Below the pieces are notes generated by a model. It did no database searches and had not been told where the DNA came from. It was given only the letters and a program-made list of their open reading frames with translations. Positions 29,640-41,959 of a stretch of 64,000 bases of DNA are shown here, in pieces (position 1 is the stretch's first letter; the number at the start of each line of letters is the position of its first letter). Origin of the DNA: Pachyseris speciosa (taxonomy: Eukaryota > Cnidaria > Anthozoa > Scleractinia > Pachyseridae); NCBI GenBank assembly GCA_016490735.1, contig JAEMWC010001006.1, forward strand, positions 27,501 through 91,500. Direction: 5' to 3'. Both the position numbers and the translations under genes were made by a program.

Positions 29640-32068
29640 GCTTGTTTTTAAATGGGAAGCAGTGCGCGGCAAAGAAGGACGGCCTCAAAACTATTTCCTC
29701 GCCAAGTTTGTGCTTCCCGAGCGGCTGGGCTGATTTCCCTTTTGGGCGCCATAAGCATTGGCCGTTTGGCCGAGAGGCAAAGTGTTTAAAAATAAAAGGT
29801 AGTAAAGTGCGAAAGAGTCGTTTGAAAGACAAACCATACTTTCTGGGCTTAGCCCTTCACTGGAGGTATGTAGATGATTTGAAATTGCGTACTATTGTTC
29901 TTTATTATCTTCTGACCGAGAGGGACCTCGAGGGAGTTGGGTTAGACTTGGGCATGCGCAAACGAGTTCATTCCCGGTAGGCAATTTGTAGTTTTGGCGC
30001 CCGTTTCAACTCAAACTTCGACTCGTGGAAGACAGTTTGGAAGGAATTTCTCCCACTTCGAATGGCTTTTTACCTCAAGATCATAGAATAATGGAATTTA
30101 ATAGTTTTACAACGTATATGCGACCGGTTGGCAAGCTTCTTCCACGGTAATCGAGTGCTGTTGGTTCAAGTTTTTGGTCTCCATGTTCAGTGATGGTTGC
30201 CTTGGTCTGCTGTAGATTTCAAAGGTAAGCATATTGGCCATTTTAGACTGTAATATTTCCAACATATAGTACTGGCTGGGTGTATGTATCTCAAATAGCT
30301 TGCTATACGAAGAAAATACAAGAGACTAGTGGTATTTTCCACGGTATATATGTACCACTCGAAAGCATTGCATAACTACAGTAGTACGTGCAGCTGTATA
30401 AAATTATGCTATCTTGCTAATTCATTACCGTGTTTGTTCTTAATATAAGCAAGGGTTAAGCTTACTGCATGTGCAGGTAAGGAATCGTAGCAAAGATTGC
30501 GGCAAACTAGGTGCTCAACTGGCTTACACTTGATTAGATCCATTGATTTACCTGTAGTTGGTGGCAAAGTGAGCTTTTGGTGTGATCATAAATTAATGTA
30601 CTTGTACTTAAACTCAATTATAAATTTTGCTTTCCAAGTGTCTAAATTAGATGACAAGACTCCACTAATTACGTATACACTTACAAAATAATGTAAGACC
30701 CAAACTCTGTTTCGGGAGCAGGGTTAGCACAACAGTAATACAATGATTGTATTTAATTATGTATATGGAACTGTGTGGACATCTTTTGAAATTAGCTTTC
30801 CAATTTAAAGGCCTATTTTTCTCCCTTGATCCAATGTTGGCATCTGTTTTTGTTTTGAAATTGTGCTGTTGTTAAAGGAAGGAAACATTTAGCTTTACAC
30901 TAAAGCATACAGCTGTAGGAGCAAAACAAAGCAACACAGCAGTGTAGACCTCATCACAGAGATCTCATCAAGAAAGAAATTATCACTCAGTTTAGACAAT
31001 TTTGTAGAATGCCCAATGGGGCATGAAAATTGCAGTTCATAAAGAGACACAATGACAAGTCAGATTGAATTGACACTGAAGAGTGGAGCCAAGCCACATA
31101 GTCCATTATGCAAACTGACCTTGAAGTAAAAACATCAAACATGAGGAAAACAGTTATCCAGACATATACACAATTTACTCATCATCAAATCGGTTTCCAA
31201 ATTGCAGTAAGTTGGCCCTCAGTGAATTGGTAGAAACTTCAAGGTAAAAAGCACCCAACATAAAACCTCATTTTCTTGTTACAGTACATGTCGTGTAAGT
31301 ACTTTAAATTTGATAAAAAACAATGCTGTATGAATTGGCCATTATCATGTTGCCACACTTGACTCTTCTGACTTAAAATGGGCCAAAATTTACAAATAGA
31401 TATACAAAACTTTCCCAAAGAGAAAAACAGAGCAGCCATTAATTGTGGGATAAAACAAGGGCTTCAAAGGTTTAAGGAATTTCATGTCACACGAAATTCA
31501 TGAATTATTGGTCATCGCGTGTACAGCCCTGTAATGCATCAAGGCTGAAGATGGGTCTTTTAGTTTGAGTGTTCACATCTTCATTGAAGTGCCTACTGTT
31601 GTGCTAATGCAACTATTAATTCTGTTAACCCTAACTCGACAAAAAAAATCTTGTGGTACAAAATTAATTCTGGCCACAGCTGCCGTCCAATAAAGTCTGC
31701 TTGATTTCATATCAGTGACCTGACTTTTTTTACAATGAGAAAAGAAATAGAGACAAAGCTAATTTATAGTTCTATATATTTTTATCCCAATCACAGTATA
31801 CAGTAATATGTCAATTAAATTACACTGTAGTTGGCTTGCTTTATTTACCGGTACTACAACTGTACATGTATCACGTACAAATGACCTTCAAAGGCTGTTT
31901 ATTTTTTCCATAATAAGTACCGTGCTTGTGTCCAGGCAAGTATTTGGGGTGTTAAAACATAAATCTCTATCCTGCTTGATTGTATTTGAAATGCTTGGAG
32001 CCTTACACTGTACTTTTGTTTTGCAATAGTTGTGCTAAACAGCTACTGAGTATTGTATGGCATTTCCC
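29640..32068. other. interior of CACTG element, unrecognised
   Basis: AT-rich with several short frames but no motif I trust. It could be captured host sequence. Confidence 0.35.
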
Positions 32069-32077
32069 TCCTTTTAC

Positions 32078-33153
32078 GGGTCGGTACATTTCACTGACCC
32101 CCAGTCCATGGACTACCATGATGGACTACCGAAATGGACTACGTATATGGACTGCTAAATGGACTACCAAAAATGGACTACCCTTAATTACCTACCTTGA
32201 AAAAAAAAATTAGTTAAGTTTGGTTGTTTTCATCGATTGATCGTGATTATTTTTTAAATGCTGCTGTTCTGCAGGCGCATTCACTCGTCGTGCATGATGG
32301 CTGACAGGCTGCAGCTGGAGTAAAAATTTGATTTATAATCTTCCAGATGATTCCTTGCCTGGCTGTCATGATGCTCAAAATGGTAAGTGACAGAAGAAGA
32401 TACAACTCAAAAATAGATCACATGACCAGGCCCAGGGGGGTACTCCCTGAAAAGTTGGGTGGGGGTGCAGCCTGCTTCCCAAAAGCCTTACCTTATTTAA
32501 AGTGCACCTACAATACATGTAGCCCCAAGAATAGTTATTCTTTCTGCTAATAATTTTATAATACTTTGTACATATTCCAAAAACATGTAGCATTTATTTC
32601 CAGCCTTTAGAGTTTTTTTATAGGGCTTACGATAAACTATGCATCATTTGGTACATGACCAAGTCAGCTGGGGCGTGGGTCTATTCCCCAGTTGACTATT
32701 ATGTATGCATGTTTACAAAGACGCAGTGCGATGAAAATCAGTTTGTGACTTTAACTGGGGAAAAGACCCACGCTCCTTACTACCTTGATCGTGTGACAGA
32801 TGACGGCTAATGTCGTAACTTTTACAGCCTGTAAAAACTCACGATTTGGTTATAAAAAATTAGAGGTGCAATGCGTTTTGAATAGGTGCAAAGATTAATT
32901 TTAGCGAAAAAAAATATTTCAGTGTTGGGGGCACTTAAAGACCAAAATATCTGTGATTTTCCCTACCCTATCTATAACGAACGATTATAAATTCAAATTT
33001 TGAAAACAACCAAACTTCACTATTTTTTTTTCAAGGTAGGTAATTAAGGGTAGTCCATTTTTGGTAGTCTATTCTGCAGTCCATATAGGTAGTCCATTTC
33101 GGTAGTTCATCATGGTAGTCCATGGACTGGGGGTCAGTGAAATGTACCGACCC
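32078..33153. mobile_element. 1.08-kb MULE-type element with long inverted repeats
   Basis: Inverted repeats of about 150 bp begin GGGTCGGTACATTTCACTGA and contain repeated GGACTACC / GGTAGTCC words. The flanks TCCTTTTAC (32,069-32,077) and TCTTTTTAC (33,154-33,162) are a 9-bp target duplication with one mismatch, as in Mutator-like elements. The inside has a secondary palindrome (about 32,675-32,780). No transposase. Confidence 0.75.
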
Positions 33154-33162
33154 TCTTTTTAC

Positions 33163-35330
33163 AGACTGTAGTGATAGCTCACCCAAGTATTACAACTGTC
33201 AGTGAGACCATCACTGTATGAGAGCAGATCAAAGGCAAGTGGAACTATCTAAAATTTTTAAAGTTATTTTTTTTTGCATCATAAGGTGGTATGTTCACTT
33301 CTTTTTGCCTTTTTTTAACTTTTACAATAATTAGTCATTCAACAAGTTTCAGTTTATGGCTTGTAATGAGAATGTGCAATGAAGACCATACTGTAATTAC
33401 AGTGTATTCTCCTGGATTTCTGAAATTTCATTACTGCTGGGGTGTTTTTCATACCTACAGACTGTATGATTGTCTAGTTGTTGTGTGTAATAAAGAATAA
33501 CATTTAAGATGGCTTCATGTTCATGGAACAAGCGTAAAACTCCCAAGCCCAACCATATATGCATGTGCCATTGCAGCATTAACACCAATCCTTTAAAAAG
33601 AATCTCCCTTAATGTTTGCGTCATCCCTGCAAACTGCAATGATGCTTGGTCATGAGAAGGTTAAGACACAGTGTTGACATGCGTGAGCATACAAAATAAT
33701 TATAAGACTGTCTTCTGGCCTGCCATCATGGCTTGTAACACTTAAAAACTAGATCATGTTTTCCAGAGACCTACACTAAGACCATCTACATGTAACAGTA
33801 TTGTTTGGGAGATCATAACAGTAATCATCCTCTGGCACTCAAGATTTGAATCTTTGAATTTTTCAGCCCGGCCAATGTAGCATTTTGTATTGTGTTAACA
33901 TGCACATATTTTTCAATATTTAAGCTCATATTTTCATTCTGGTTTCTGAACTGTACAGTTCAGTGTATACTTGGCCTTGACATCCGGTTTTTTTAATCTT
34001 CAGGCTGAATACATGTAGTTATGTGCGCAGTACAGTATATGGCAGACTACTTTACAGTGTATGCTCAAGTTGCAAAGAAAAGTAAAACCTTTTAAGGTAA
34101 GAACTTTCTGTAACATAGCATGATGAAGGAATGTGACCATTATTGAATCTTTTGTCGTCTTCGGAATTTTTGTTCCACCTCATGCAACCTTGATCCAGTG
34201 TAACAAAAAAGATCACATCAGCATGATGGGCTTGTGATTTCTTTTAAGTCCTGGTCAAACTATTGAACAAAGTTGGATTTAACATTGCAAGATTGTTCGA
34301 CCGTTTGACCGCCCATGTTGGATGATGTTTGTCAAACAATTTTTGCTAGATCAAGTGTTGGATAGAGTTTGCTTTTGATCAAACATTACGCCCAACAATT
34401 CTGCTCAATGAAAAAAACGTTGCAGTGTTCCGCTCTTCCAACAAAGCTTTATCCTGATGCAAGTCACATTCACCCTGCTAGCCAATCAATAGTTGCTATT
34501 TTCGTGCTCTCTTTGCAGATGTCCGGTTCAATAGCGTTTAAAATTTCTGAGAACTGATCTGGGCTTGTTGATTCTAATCATCTCCCTAAACACGGGTGTA
34601 TCTTGCAATGATAACTGTAAAATGGTTTGGAACATACCCTTTTCAGCTTGTTCTCTCAACCATTCCATGATTTTTTTCACTTCACACCGAACACTGAACA
34701 ACTCTGGTACCATAAACATTAACGCTAAGCACTTTTGGTTTCCACTTTAGTGCTACAGTGTATGTTTTAAATTACATTTTAGCGTCAAGTTGTACCAGTA
34801 GCTTGTTTTGCCACAGACTATAGTTTGGATACATGTACAATGTAGTTTGGCCAGGGCTTTACACTACACTGTATGTCTTAAATTACTGTACTCCCACTTT
34901 AAAAGAATGAATAATGCTGTAAATACATGTATATTTGTCCATACCCTATGATCACCAGTTAGGTGAACTATCTAATGTTAACCGATTTCAAAATTAATTG
35001 AAAAGTTTGTTACTTTTCAAGAAATGCTTCCCTCCTGATGCATTCAGAGAACTGTGTTTGCTGATAAGTCATATTCATCGTTACAATACTAGACATTGCA
35101 ACTATACTGTGTAGAACTAATATCAGACAGTTTGCAATAAGTTTCCAGACCTAAACTGTTTAATTTCTTTCATTCAGAAATTCAGAATGCTGACAGTATT
35201 TCTCTGTTGAAATCTGAATTAACAACATTACTCCTCTATTGACTACTCCTATTTTGAAAGTGTTGTTTTATGTTTTGCTGCTGGTGTGTGTTTGTTTGTG
35301 TGCTTGCTTTTTACACGTAACCTAAGTGTA
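33163..35330. other. interior of CACTG element, unrecognised
   Basis: AT-rich, with many TACATGTA palindromes. No gene or repeat boundary recognised. Confidence 0.35.
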
Positions 35331-35380
35331 ACATGATAGTAATGCATGAAACCCCAAACAGAAAATCGAAAAAAATCCGA

Positions 35381-35454
35381 GTTCCAGATGGGATTGGAAC
35401 CCACGACCCTCTGCGATCTAGACGGACGTTCTAACCACTGAGCTACTGGTGAAC
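35381..35454 (-). tRNA. tRNA-like sequence (SINE arm, pseudo-tRNA)
   Basis: On the minus strand there is an A-box-like TAGCTCAGTGGTTAGA and a B-box GGGTTCCAATCCC in tRNA spacing. B-box GGTTCCAATCC has one change from GGTTCGAATCC. It is embedded in a repeated arm, so a SINE promoter is more likely than a functional tRNA. Confidence 0.5.
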
Positions 35455-35653
35455 AAGGGTGAAATGTGGGCTTTGACTGGAACTCCATCACGCGGTCACA
35501 CAGCCATCTTTGATATGCCTCAATATGCATCTTTGATATGCCTCAATGTGACTGCGTGATGCAGTTATGTATGTGCTAGTCATTATTTGGCTGTGTGACC
35601 ACGTGATACGGTTCCAGTCAAAGCCCACATTTCACCCTTGCACACCATAGAGT

Positions 35654-35720
35654 GTCCAGTAGCTCAGTGGTTATCCATCTAGATTGTGGAGGGTCGTGGG
35701 TTCGAATCCCATCTGGAACT
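35654..35720 (+). tRNA. tRNA-like sequence (SINE arm, pseudo-tRNA)
   Basis: Plus-strand partner: TAGCTCAGTGGTTATC and a perfect B-box GGTTCGAATCC. The acceptor stem pairs poorly and the D-arm to anticodon part differs from the other arm, so it is a pseudo-tRNA. Confidence 0.5.
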
Positions 35721-36557
35721 CAGATTTTGTTTTCGAGTTTCTGTTTGGGGTTTCATGCATTACTACATGTATCATGTTGTATTTCTTATTTCACTCACTT
35801 TGTAACCTAAATGAATTGATTAATTAAATAAGCTACATGTATGCCTAAAAATCATGATTTCCAAGTTGTAATTTTTTAGGAGCCCGTAGCTCGTATAAGC
35901 CCCAATGGTTTCTTTATGGACATCCTCGCCATTATGTTTCTCATTCTTTTCTTATTTATTTATCTTTTGTATCTTAATACATATTTATCTTGTAACAATG
36001 TGTAAGAAATATGGAAAAAAATAAATTGAAACTGTTGAAATTGCCTGCTCCAAAAAAAAACATTCATCTTTCCTATAAATAAAAATTAATGTGACCTGCA
36101 GTACAAGCAATTTTTTCTTCTAGCCAATCTGGTATCATACATAATTATGTGCTACGTAGAGTCCTTTGAAGTTTACCCCCTAATAGTAATTTCCTTTTCA
36201 TACCTTATACATGCTACTGTAACAGAGTAAGGTACATGTACTTGTCACTGCCACCACATTAACTCTACTCAATTTTTTTTGCCTTTATGCAAACTGTAAT
36301 AAGTTAAGCCTATACTAAGCATGAAATAGCCTCCACAGTGAAGTCTTATTGTCCATGCTTTTCCTTGAAGGCATAATGTATCATGTTACAATGCATGTAA
36401 GTTACGGAAGCTTTTCACAGCCAATAACAGTCCCTAGTCCAGGCAAACCAAGTCTTTAAAATAATAAATCTTTGTGTACGGTTGACCCACCGAATCTTTC
36501 CTTATTGATGGTCTATCCAGTGTTGACCAATTGATGCACATACAGTACACTGTGATA

Positions 36558-36849
36558 GCCTCCTATGCAGCTGTTACTTACATGTTGGTCGTATTCTCCC
36601 TCCCCACCAACATCTGCTGAACGGAGCCGGACATTCCCTTCCCAGGAACTGATTAGTCACATCATGGCTGTTAAATTTTGGTGGCTACATGTAAGTTCCT
36701 GTAGCCTCCTTTGCAGCCATTTTTGTCAGTTCTCTTCTCCCTCCAGATTGAATACTTAGACACAATGGGAATGGAATTTCCAGCTTAGTTCACCAGACAT
36801 TAGTGGGGAGGGATTAAGGACAGACCCAAACAACAGCTGCAAAGGAGGC
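36558..36849. mobile_element. 292-bp MITE with TA duplication
   Basis: Inverted ends GCCTCCTATGCAGCTGTT and AACAGCTGCAAAGGAGGC, flanked by TA on both sides. An internal third copy of the end (GCCTCCTTTGCAGCC) lies at about 36,700. Tc1/mariner-type MITE by target site. Confidence 0.7.
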
Positions 36850-37679
36850 TAATGCACATAAGTAATGTTTTCAACATTAAGGAATACATGTACATGCACA
36901 TGTATATCTATATGCGTAGATACATAATTATATTATGTATTGTATCATACAAATCAAATGCTAGCATTTTCTTTGTTCCTTCAATCAGTTTAGTTCATTT
37001 AAAGTCTTTTTTTTTTCTTTTACAGAAAGAAAAATAGCACATCAGAGTATCAAGGACACCAACTTCATTGCCAAAGGAATTTGTCTTGGGTGGTCATCTA
37101 TTTATGGTCTGGGAAAAGCCATCAGTATAATTCTCATTCTTTCTATCTATTTTAACCCCTCTGAACAGGCGGGTAGCACGCCTCATACAGTTCAGTAACA
37201 TACATGTAATCTTTCATTCTCTCTATCTAGTTTAATCATAACGAGCCAGAGATAACCGGTAGTTAAAAAATCTCCCAAGTCTAGTTGCTAAGGAGTGACG
37301 TTATAGGCCTGCATAAGAGCCGTCAACGTACTCTATTTGTGGTTTCACTGCAGGAGCATCTTCGCACACCTTGAAAGAAGTATTGTTTTTGCCCTTCAGC
37401 GGCAGAATTTAATTTACCACCATGCAGCACGCTTACGCCGTGTTCTCATGGCATTTTATGGCTTTACTTGTAAGACAAAACGCTAGTTTCGTCAAATGTT
37501 ATGCTTTAGCGATTCGTTGAGATTTTCAAGGGGATGATCGGCATATTTCAGTATGTGATGGCCAGAAATTACAGCTTCTGAAAGCCTTTTCAAACTACCA
37601 AGTAGTTTAGGACTCTGTGTATGTTTGTACGAGGAAAATAGCAATAGTAAAATATTCAAGTGATTTAGAATATGTAACT

Positions 37680-38768
37680 TGCAGATAAAAATTTAGGCAA
37701 ATGTTACAATTCCTTTCTTGTTCATCCAGGTTGAAGTCCTGGCATCACTGTATGCCTGAGTGCTTCTGGGATATATAACATGAATAGTTTTATGAAGTGC
37801 AGATAAAAATCTAGGCAAATGTTCTATATCTTTTCTGGTTCATCCAGGTTGAGGTCCTGGCATCACTGTATGCCTGAGTGCTTCTGGGATATATAACATG
37901 AATAGTTTTTTTGAAGTGCAGATAAAAATCTAGGCAAATGTTCTATATCTTTTCTGGTTCATCCAGGTTGAAGTCCTGGCATCACTGTATGCCTGAGCGC
38001 TTCTGGGATATTTCACATAACAGTTTTTTTAAATGCAGATAAAAATTTAGGAAAATATTCTATATCTTTTCTGGTTCATCCAGGTTGAGGTCCTGGCATC
38101 AATGTATGCCTGAGTGCTTCTGGGATATATAACATGAATAGTTTTACGAAGTGCAGACAAAAATCTAGGCAAATGTTCTATATCTTTTCTGGTTCATCCA
38201 GGTTGAGGTCCTGGCATCACTGTATGCCTGAGTGCTTCTGGGATATTTAACATAACAGTTTTTTTTAAATGCAGCTAAAAATTTAGGCAAATGTTCTATA
38301 TCTTTTCTGGTTCATCCAGGTTGAGGTCCTGGCATCACTGTATGCCTGAGTGCTTCTGGGATATATAACATGAATAGTTTTTTGAAGTGCAGATAAAAAT
38401 CTAGGCAAATGTTCTATATCTTTTCTGGTTCACCCAGGTTGAAGTCCTGGCATCACTGTATGCCTGAGTGGTTCTGGGATATTTAACATAGCAGTTTTTT
38501 TTTAAATGCAGCTAAAAATTTAGGCAAATGTTCTATATCTTTTCTGGTTCATCCAGGTTGAGGTCCTGGCATCACTGTATGCCTGAGTGCTTCTGGGATA
38601 TATAACATGAACATTTTTTAAAGTGCAGTTAAATGTAGGAAAATGTTCTATATCTTTTCTGGTTCATCCAGGTTGAGGTCCTGGCATCACTATATGCCTG
38701 AGTGCTTCTGGGATATATAACATGATCAGTTTTATGAAATGCACATACAAATCTAGGCAAATGTTGTA
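37680..38768 (+). repeat. 118-bp minisatellite, about 9 copies
   Basis: Same monomer as at 27,175-27,905; landmark GATAAAAATCTAGGCAAATG (or close) recurs about every 118 bp. Monomers alternate between an AACATGAATAG and an AACATAACAG type, suggesting a higher-order 236-bp unit. Confidence 0.9.
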
Positions 38769-39312
38769 AGCAGGTTTAATGACCAAAACGTTTTACAGTT
38801 GGTACATTTCTTTCAGACTAATTTAGTCCTTGGAGAGTTCGCCAGCATTTTCCAAGTTAAACAAATTATAACAATCGGGAGAGAATTAGAAAAAAGGAGA
38901 AGTTGTATTTTGAAATGATGATTTCGATACCGTCGCCGTTGTCACTTTTCCTGCAAAGGTCAGTTTCGGAAGTCGAATAGTGAAACTTCCATTTCGACGT
39001 CTGCCGAGGTTATTGAGGAATTATTCAACGAGAATTTTATCAGTTCCTAGGGAAACCGTACGGATAGTAAAACTTTTGTTCATGGGCACGCAACGATATC
39101 ACATATTGAAGCGAATTATTTTAGCTCAGTGATGTTAATTTACTTTCACGGCGTTTAAGAAGAGTAATACTTGCAGACTGATTTGTGTATATTACTCCCA
39201 AATATGTTCACTATTACCATGTATTGCAAGTATCTTTGATTCAGGAATAGAAGCGAATTTTAATTAGCGTTCAAAAGAGATATATATCCCTCCAAAAACA
39301 AAACACATAATA

Positions 39313-39536
39313 GGGCTGTTTATACGAGAGAAAATAAGCCACGGATTACTCTGGCCGCGGCTTACAGAAGATGCGAAAGGAACCATTTATACAAGTAAAA
39401 ACTCCTAGGCCAGGATAAGCGGCAGCTTGAGAAAGCCGTGAATGTAGATTTTGTACCATTTATACGGAGTGTTCGTGTCTTATGTAATCCGTGGCCAGAG
39501 TAAGCCGTGGCTTATTTTCTCTCGTATAAACAGCCC
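39313..39536. mobile_element. 224-bp MITE inside Helentron-like copy 2
   Basis: Inverted ends GGGCTGTTTATACGAGAGAA and TTCTCTCGTATAAACAGCCC, flanked by TA. Copy 1 of the host element lacks it (empty site near 28,490-28,505). It has an inner inverted pair (CCACGGATTACTCTGGCC). Confidence 0.75.
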
Positions 39537-41248
39537 TATTGTTTTTCCCATATTGCATGCGAAAGAGAAACAAAGAAAACTTGAGTCTTTGGTTGTAATT
39601 TAGTGCTATTTTCTGGAACCGGTGAGCCTACCTCAAGAGTAATTATTCACCAAAACCAAAACAAACTATTGGGTATCGTTTTCCGGTTCCTGCAGTCACT
39701 TTTCGAGTGCATCAGGTCTAAAGATAGAATTTAATTAAACTCTCGTCATAAATAAACGATCGCGTTTAAGGATTATGGCAGATAAGCGTGAAAATTGACG
39801 CCCATATCAAACAGAAACGAGTACCAGACGCGATTCAATTACATTGGAATGTTCAGAGTAGCTGGATATCCTGCTGAGATTGGTGGCAAATTGCCCCCTA
39901 TCTCAGCGGGATCCAGTGGTATTTTTGTGGTTGCTAAGAACCTCTGGCTCGTTATGCCTCTGAACTGGCGGGTGGCACGTCTCATACAGTTCAGTGTAAC
40001 ATACATGTAATCTCTCTTTCTCTCTATCTAGTTTAATTCCTCTGAACTGGCGGGAGGCACGCCTCATACAGTTCAGTGTAACATACATGTAATCTCTCTT
40101 TCTCTCTCTCTAGTTTAACCCCTCTGCACTGGCGGGTGGCACGCCTCATACGGTTCAGTGTAACATACATGTAATCTCTCTCTCTCTCTATAGTTTAATT
40201 CCTCCCTACTAGCGGGTGGAACGCCTTATGTTGTCCAGTGTAGCATGCGTGTAATCTGTCTTTCTCTCTGTCTAGTTTAACCCCTCTGAACTGGCGGGGG
40301 GCACGCCTCGTACAGTTCAGTGTAACATAAAACATTAGTAACTCCAATTGTGAGTTATACCAGCAGCCGGAATGAAAATATAATTTTCCAGTGTTTATAA
40401 GAAACGATAAAGCTAAGGGACGTAAATTATACAACTTCTGGGGCAATTGCAATAGAAAGGATACCTTTTTCATGCCGTTAAATGTTCAGTGGCGATGGGC
40501 TGGCAAGCTCGGCCCTGAAAAGTTCACGGCCACTGACGTTTTTAGCGTTTTACAGGTCGCTTTAGTACCAGCTCGTTTTTGCAAAGAAAACGTTAACATT
40601 TTGCAATAAAATACATATCTTTTGAAGATACAGTATTGTCTGCACTTGATTTATCGACAGACACTTTGTGGTCCAGCTTTTGTTCACTTTTTAGAGACAT
40701 TTTGTTGGGATTTTGTGTTCTGGCGTTTCATCCTGGTTTGTTTCCCTCTGTCTTTTACAGAGAAAATATGAAGATTTTGCTGAGATTTCATATGGTACTC
40801 CTTGTATATTTTACAAACATTACACCCACTTTTTATTAACATTGTGTGCTTTTTATTTGTGTACATTTTATTAACATTTCATGCAGTTATTTTGGTTCGA
40901 TTTTTACGAAGATTTTATGGACATTTTATGTTCTTTATTTTACAGAGTTTTTTCCTAGAGTTTTTTTTACAGAGAATACCTTGAGATTTTACAAGGATTT
41001 TTACAAAGTTTATGAAATCTTTGTAAATTTTGCTTACAATTTACACAGAAAACATTGAGATTTCACAGACATTTAATGGGATCTGGACGCGTAAAATTCT
41101 GTCGAATCTACAGACATTTTATAGGGTTCATAAAATCTCTGTAAGTGTGCACGTTTACAGACATTGCAATTTACAAAGGAAATGTATACATTTTACAGAG
41201 ATTTGACAAACTTTTTTGAAGTCTGTAAATGGTTCAAGTTTTCCAGTG

Positions 41249-41651
41249 TATAATCTTAGGGGTTCTAATACTTTACTCCTAACTATGCCATCAGTGAAAT
41301 CTAAGGCTACGCTAGGAGATCGGGCACTCGCCATCGCAGCGCCGTCATTATGGAATTCTCTTCCTAATGAGCTTCGCTCAATCACATGTTTAACTAGTTT
41401 TAAAGTGCATCTTAAGACCTTCCTTTTTAGACATGCATATACTTGATAGCGCTAATTATTCATCAATTAGTTTTACCATTTTACCATTAGTTTTACCATT
41501 TATCAATTAGTTTCAGTTATATATGTTTTTAACTTAGTAGTCCTGGCCATATTTTTATTTTTACATCTATTAGTTTTTGTACTTATCTTAAGAATGCGCA
41601 TCTGATCATTCTTATGTAAAGATGCGCACTAGAAGTGCATAAATTATTATT

Positions 41652-41682
<31 letters not shown>

Positions 41683-41714
41683 TTATTATTACTATTATTA
41701 TTATTATTATTATT
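41249..41714 (+). pseudogene. CR1/L2-type LINE, part 2 with 3' tail
   Basis: Resumes the LINE frame after the CACTG element: NLRGSNTLLLTMPSVKSKAT, LGDRALAIAAPSLWNSLPNE, FKVHLKTFLFRHAYT stop. A 3' UTR follows with inverted GCGCATCT/AGATGCGC words, then a (ATT)n tail up to 41,714. This is the standard end of an L2/CR1 element. Confidence 0.85.
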
Positions 41715-41959
41715 ATGTGCATCAGGTCTTACGATAGAATTTAGCTCTGGCCATAAATAAATCTTTACGTTTCTGGATTATGACACATTCGCGTGAAAAT
41801 TCACACCCCATAGCAAAAGAAACGAGTCCAGAAACGATTCAATTACACTGGAATGTTCAGAGTAGCTGGATATCCTGCTGAGATTGGTGGCAAATTGCCC
41901 CCAATCTCAGCGGGACCAGACGTATTTTCGTGGTTGCCAAGAACCTCTTGCTCGTTATG
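41715..41959 (+). mobile_element. Helentron-like element copy 1, right part
   Basis: Continues copy 1 after the LINE and matches 39,704-39,956, including the hairpin CCTGCTGAGATTGG and the end CTCGTTATG. Unit A host sequence (GACAATGAC repeats) follows. Confidence 0.7.

Larger units (their letters stand above)
35331..35778. repeat. foldback pair of tRNA-derived SINE-like units
   Basis: Large inverted repeat: arms 35,331-35,506 and 35,591-35,778 share CATGCATTACTATCATG-like ends, CCCCAAACAGAAA, a tRNA-like core and GGTGAAATGTGGGCTTTGAC. The loop is about 85 bp. Two head-to-head insertions of one family, or an inverted duplication, would produce it. Transcripts could form a long hairpin. Confidence 0.75.
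37237..39956 (+). mobile_element. Helentron-like element copy 2 (2.7 kb)
   Basis: Starts CATAACGAGCCAGAG and ends CTCTGGCTCGTTATG, 15-bp inverted ends, with no target duplication in the 82-bp array it interrupts. Inside are a 118-bp minisatellite and, near the 3' end, a strong hairpin (GCTGAGATTGG…CCAATCTCAGC type, about 39,870-39,910). Minisatellite, terminal inverted repeats, 3' hairpin and lack of duplication fit non-autonomous Helentrons (DINE-1/pearl-like). No Rep/helicase. Confidence 0.6.
37150..40330 (+). repeat. 82-bp tandem array, split by insertion
   Basis: Units such as CCTCTGAACTGGCGGG…GTTCAGTGTAACATACATGTAATCTCTC…CTAGTTTAA occur at 37,150-37,236 and 39,957-40,330, about five in all. 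The Helentron-like copy 2 occupies 37,237-39,956 between two array units without a visible target duplication. Confidence 0.8.
29166..41248. mobile_element. 12.1-kb CACTG-terminated (CACTA/EnSpm-like) element
   Basis: The ends are inverted repeats starting CACTGGAAAA and continuing to a shared CCATTTACAG (29,166 on; complement ending at 41,248), flanked by a 3-bp duplication TAT. Subterminal regions on both sides are full of CTGTAAAT / TTTACAGA copies in both orientations, a hallmark of CACTA elements. It splits a LINE reading frame. No transposase was found; the interior holds other insertions and AT-rich unknown DNA, so it is probably non-autonomous. Confidence 0.8.

Noticed and set aside
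35381..35720. Two functional tRNA genes
   Set aside because: The acceptor stems pair poorly, the sequences are inside inverted repeat arms, and the B box of one is altered; SINE promoters fit better.
27175..38768. The 118-bp minisatellite as a second retrozyme
   Set aside because: No CTGATGA…GAAA core on either strand and no flanking duplication typical of retrozymes.
40383..40392. TTTTCCAGTG at 40,383-40,392 as the right end of a CACTG element
   Set aside because: It lies inside the 12-kb element without a TAT duplication, and the true end at 41,248 restores the LINE frame exactly.
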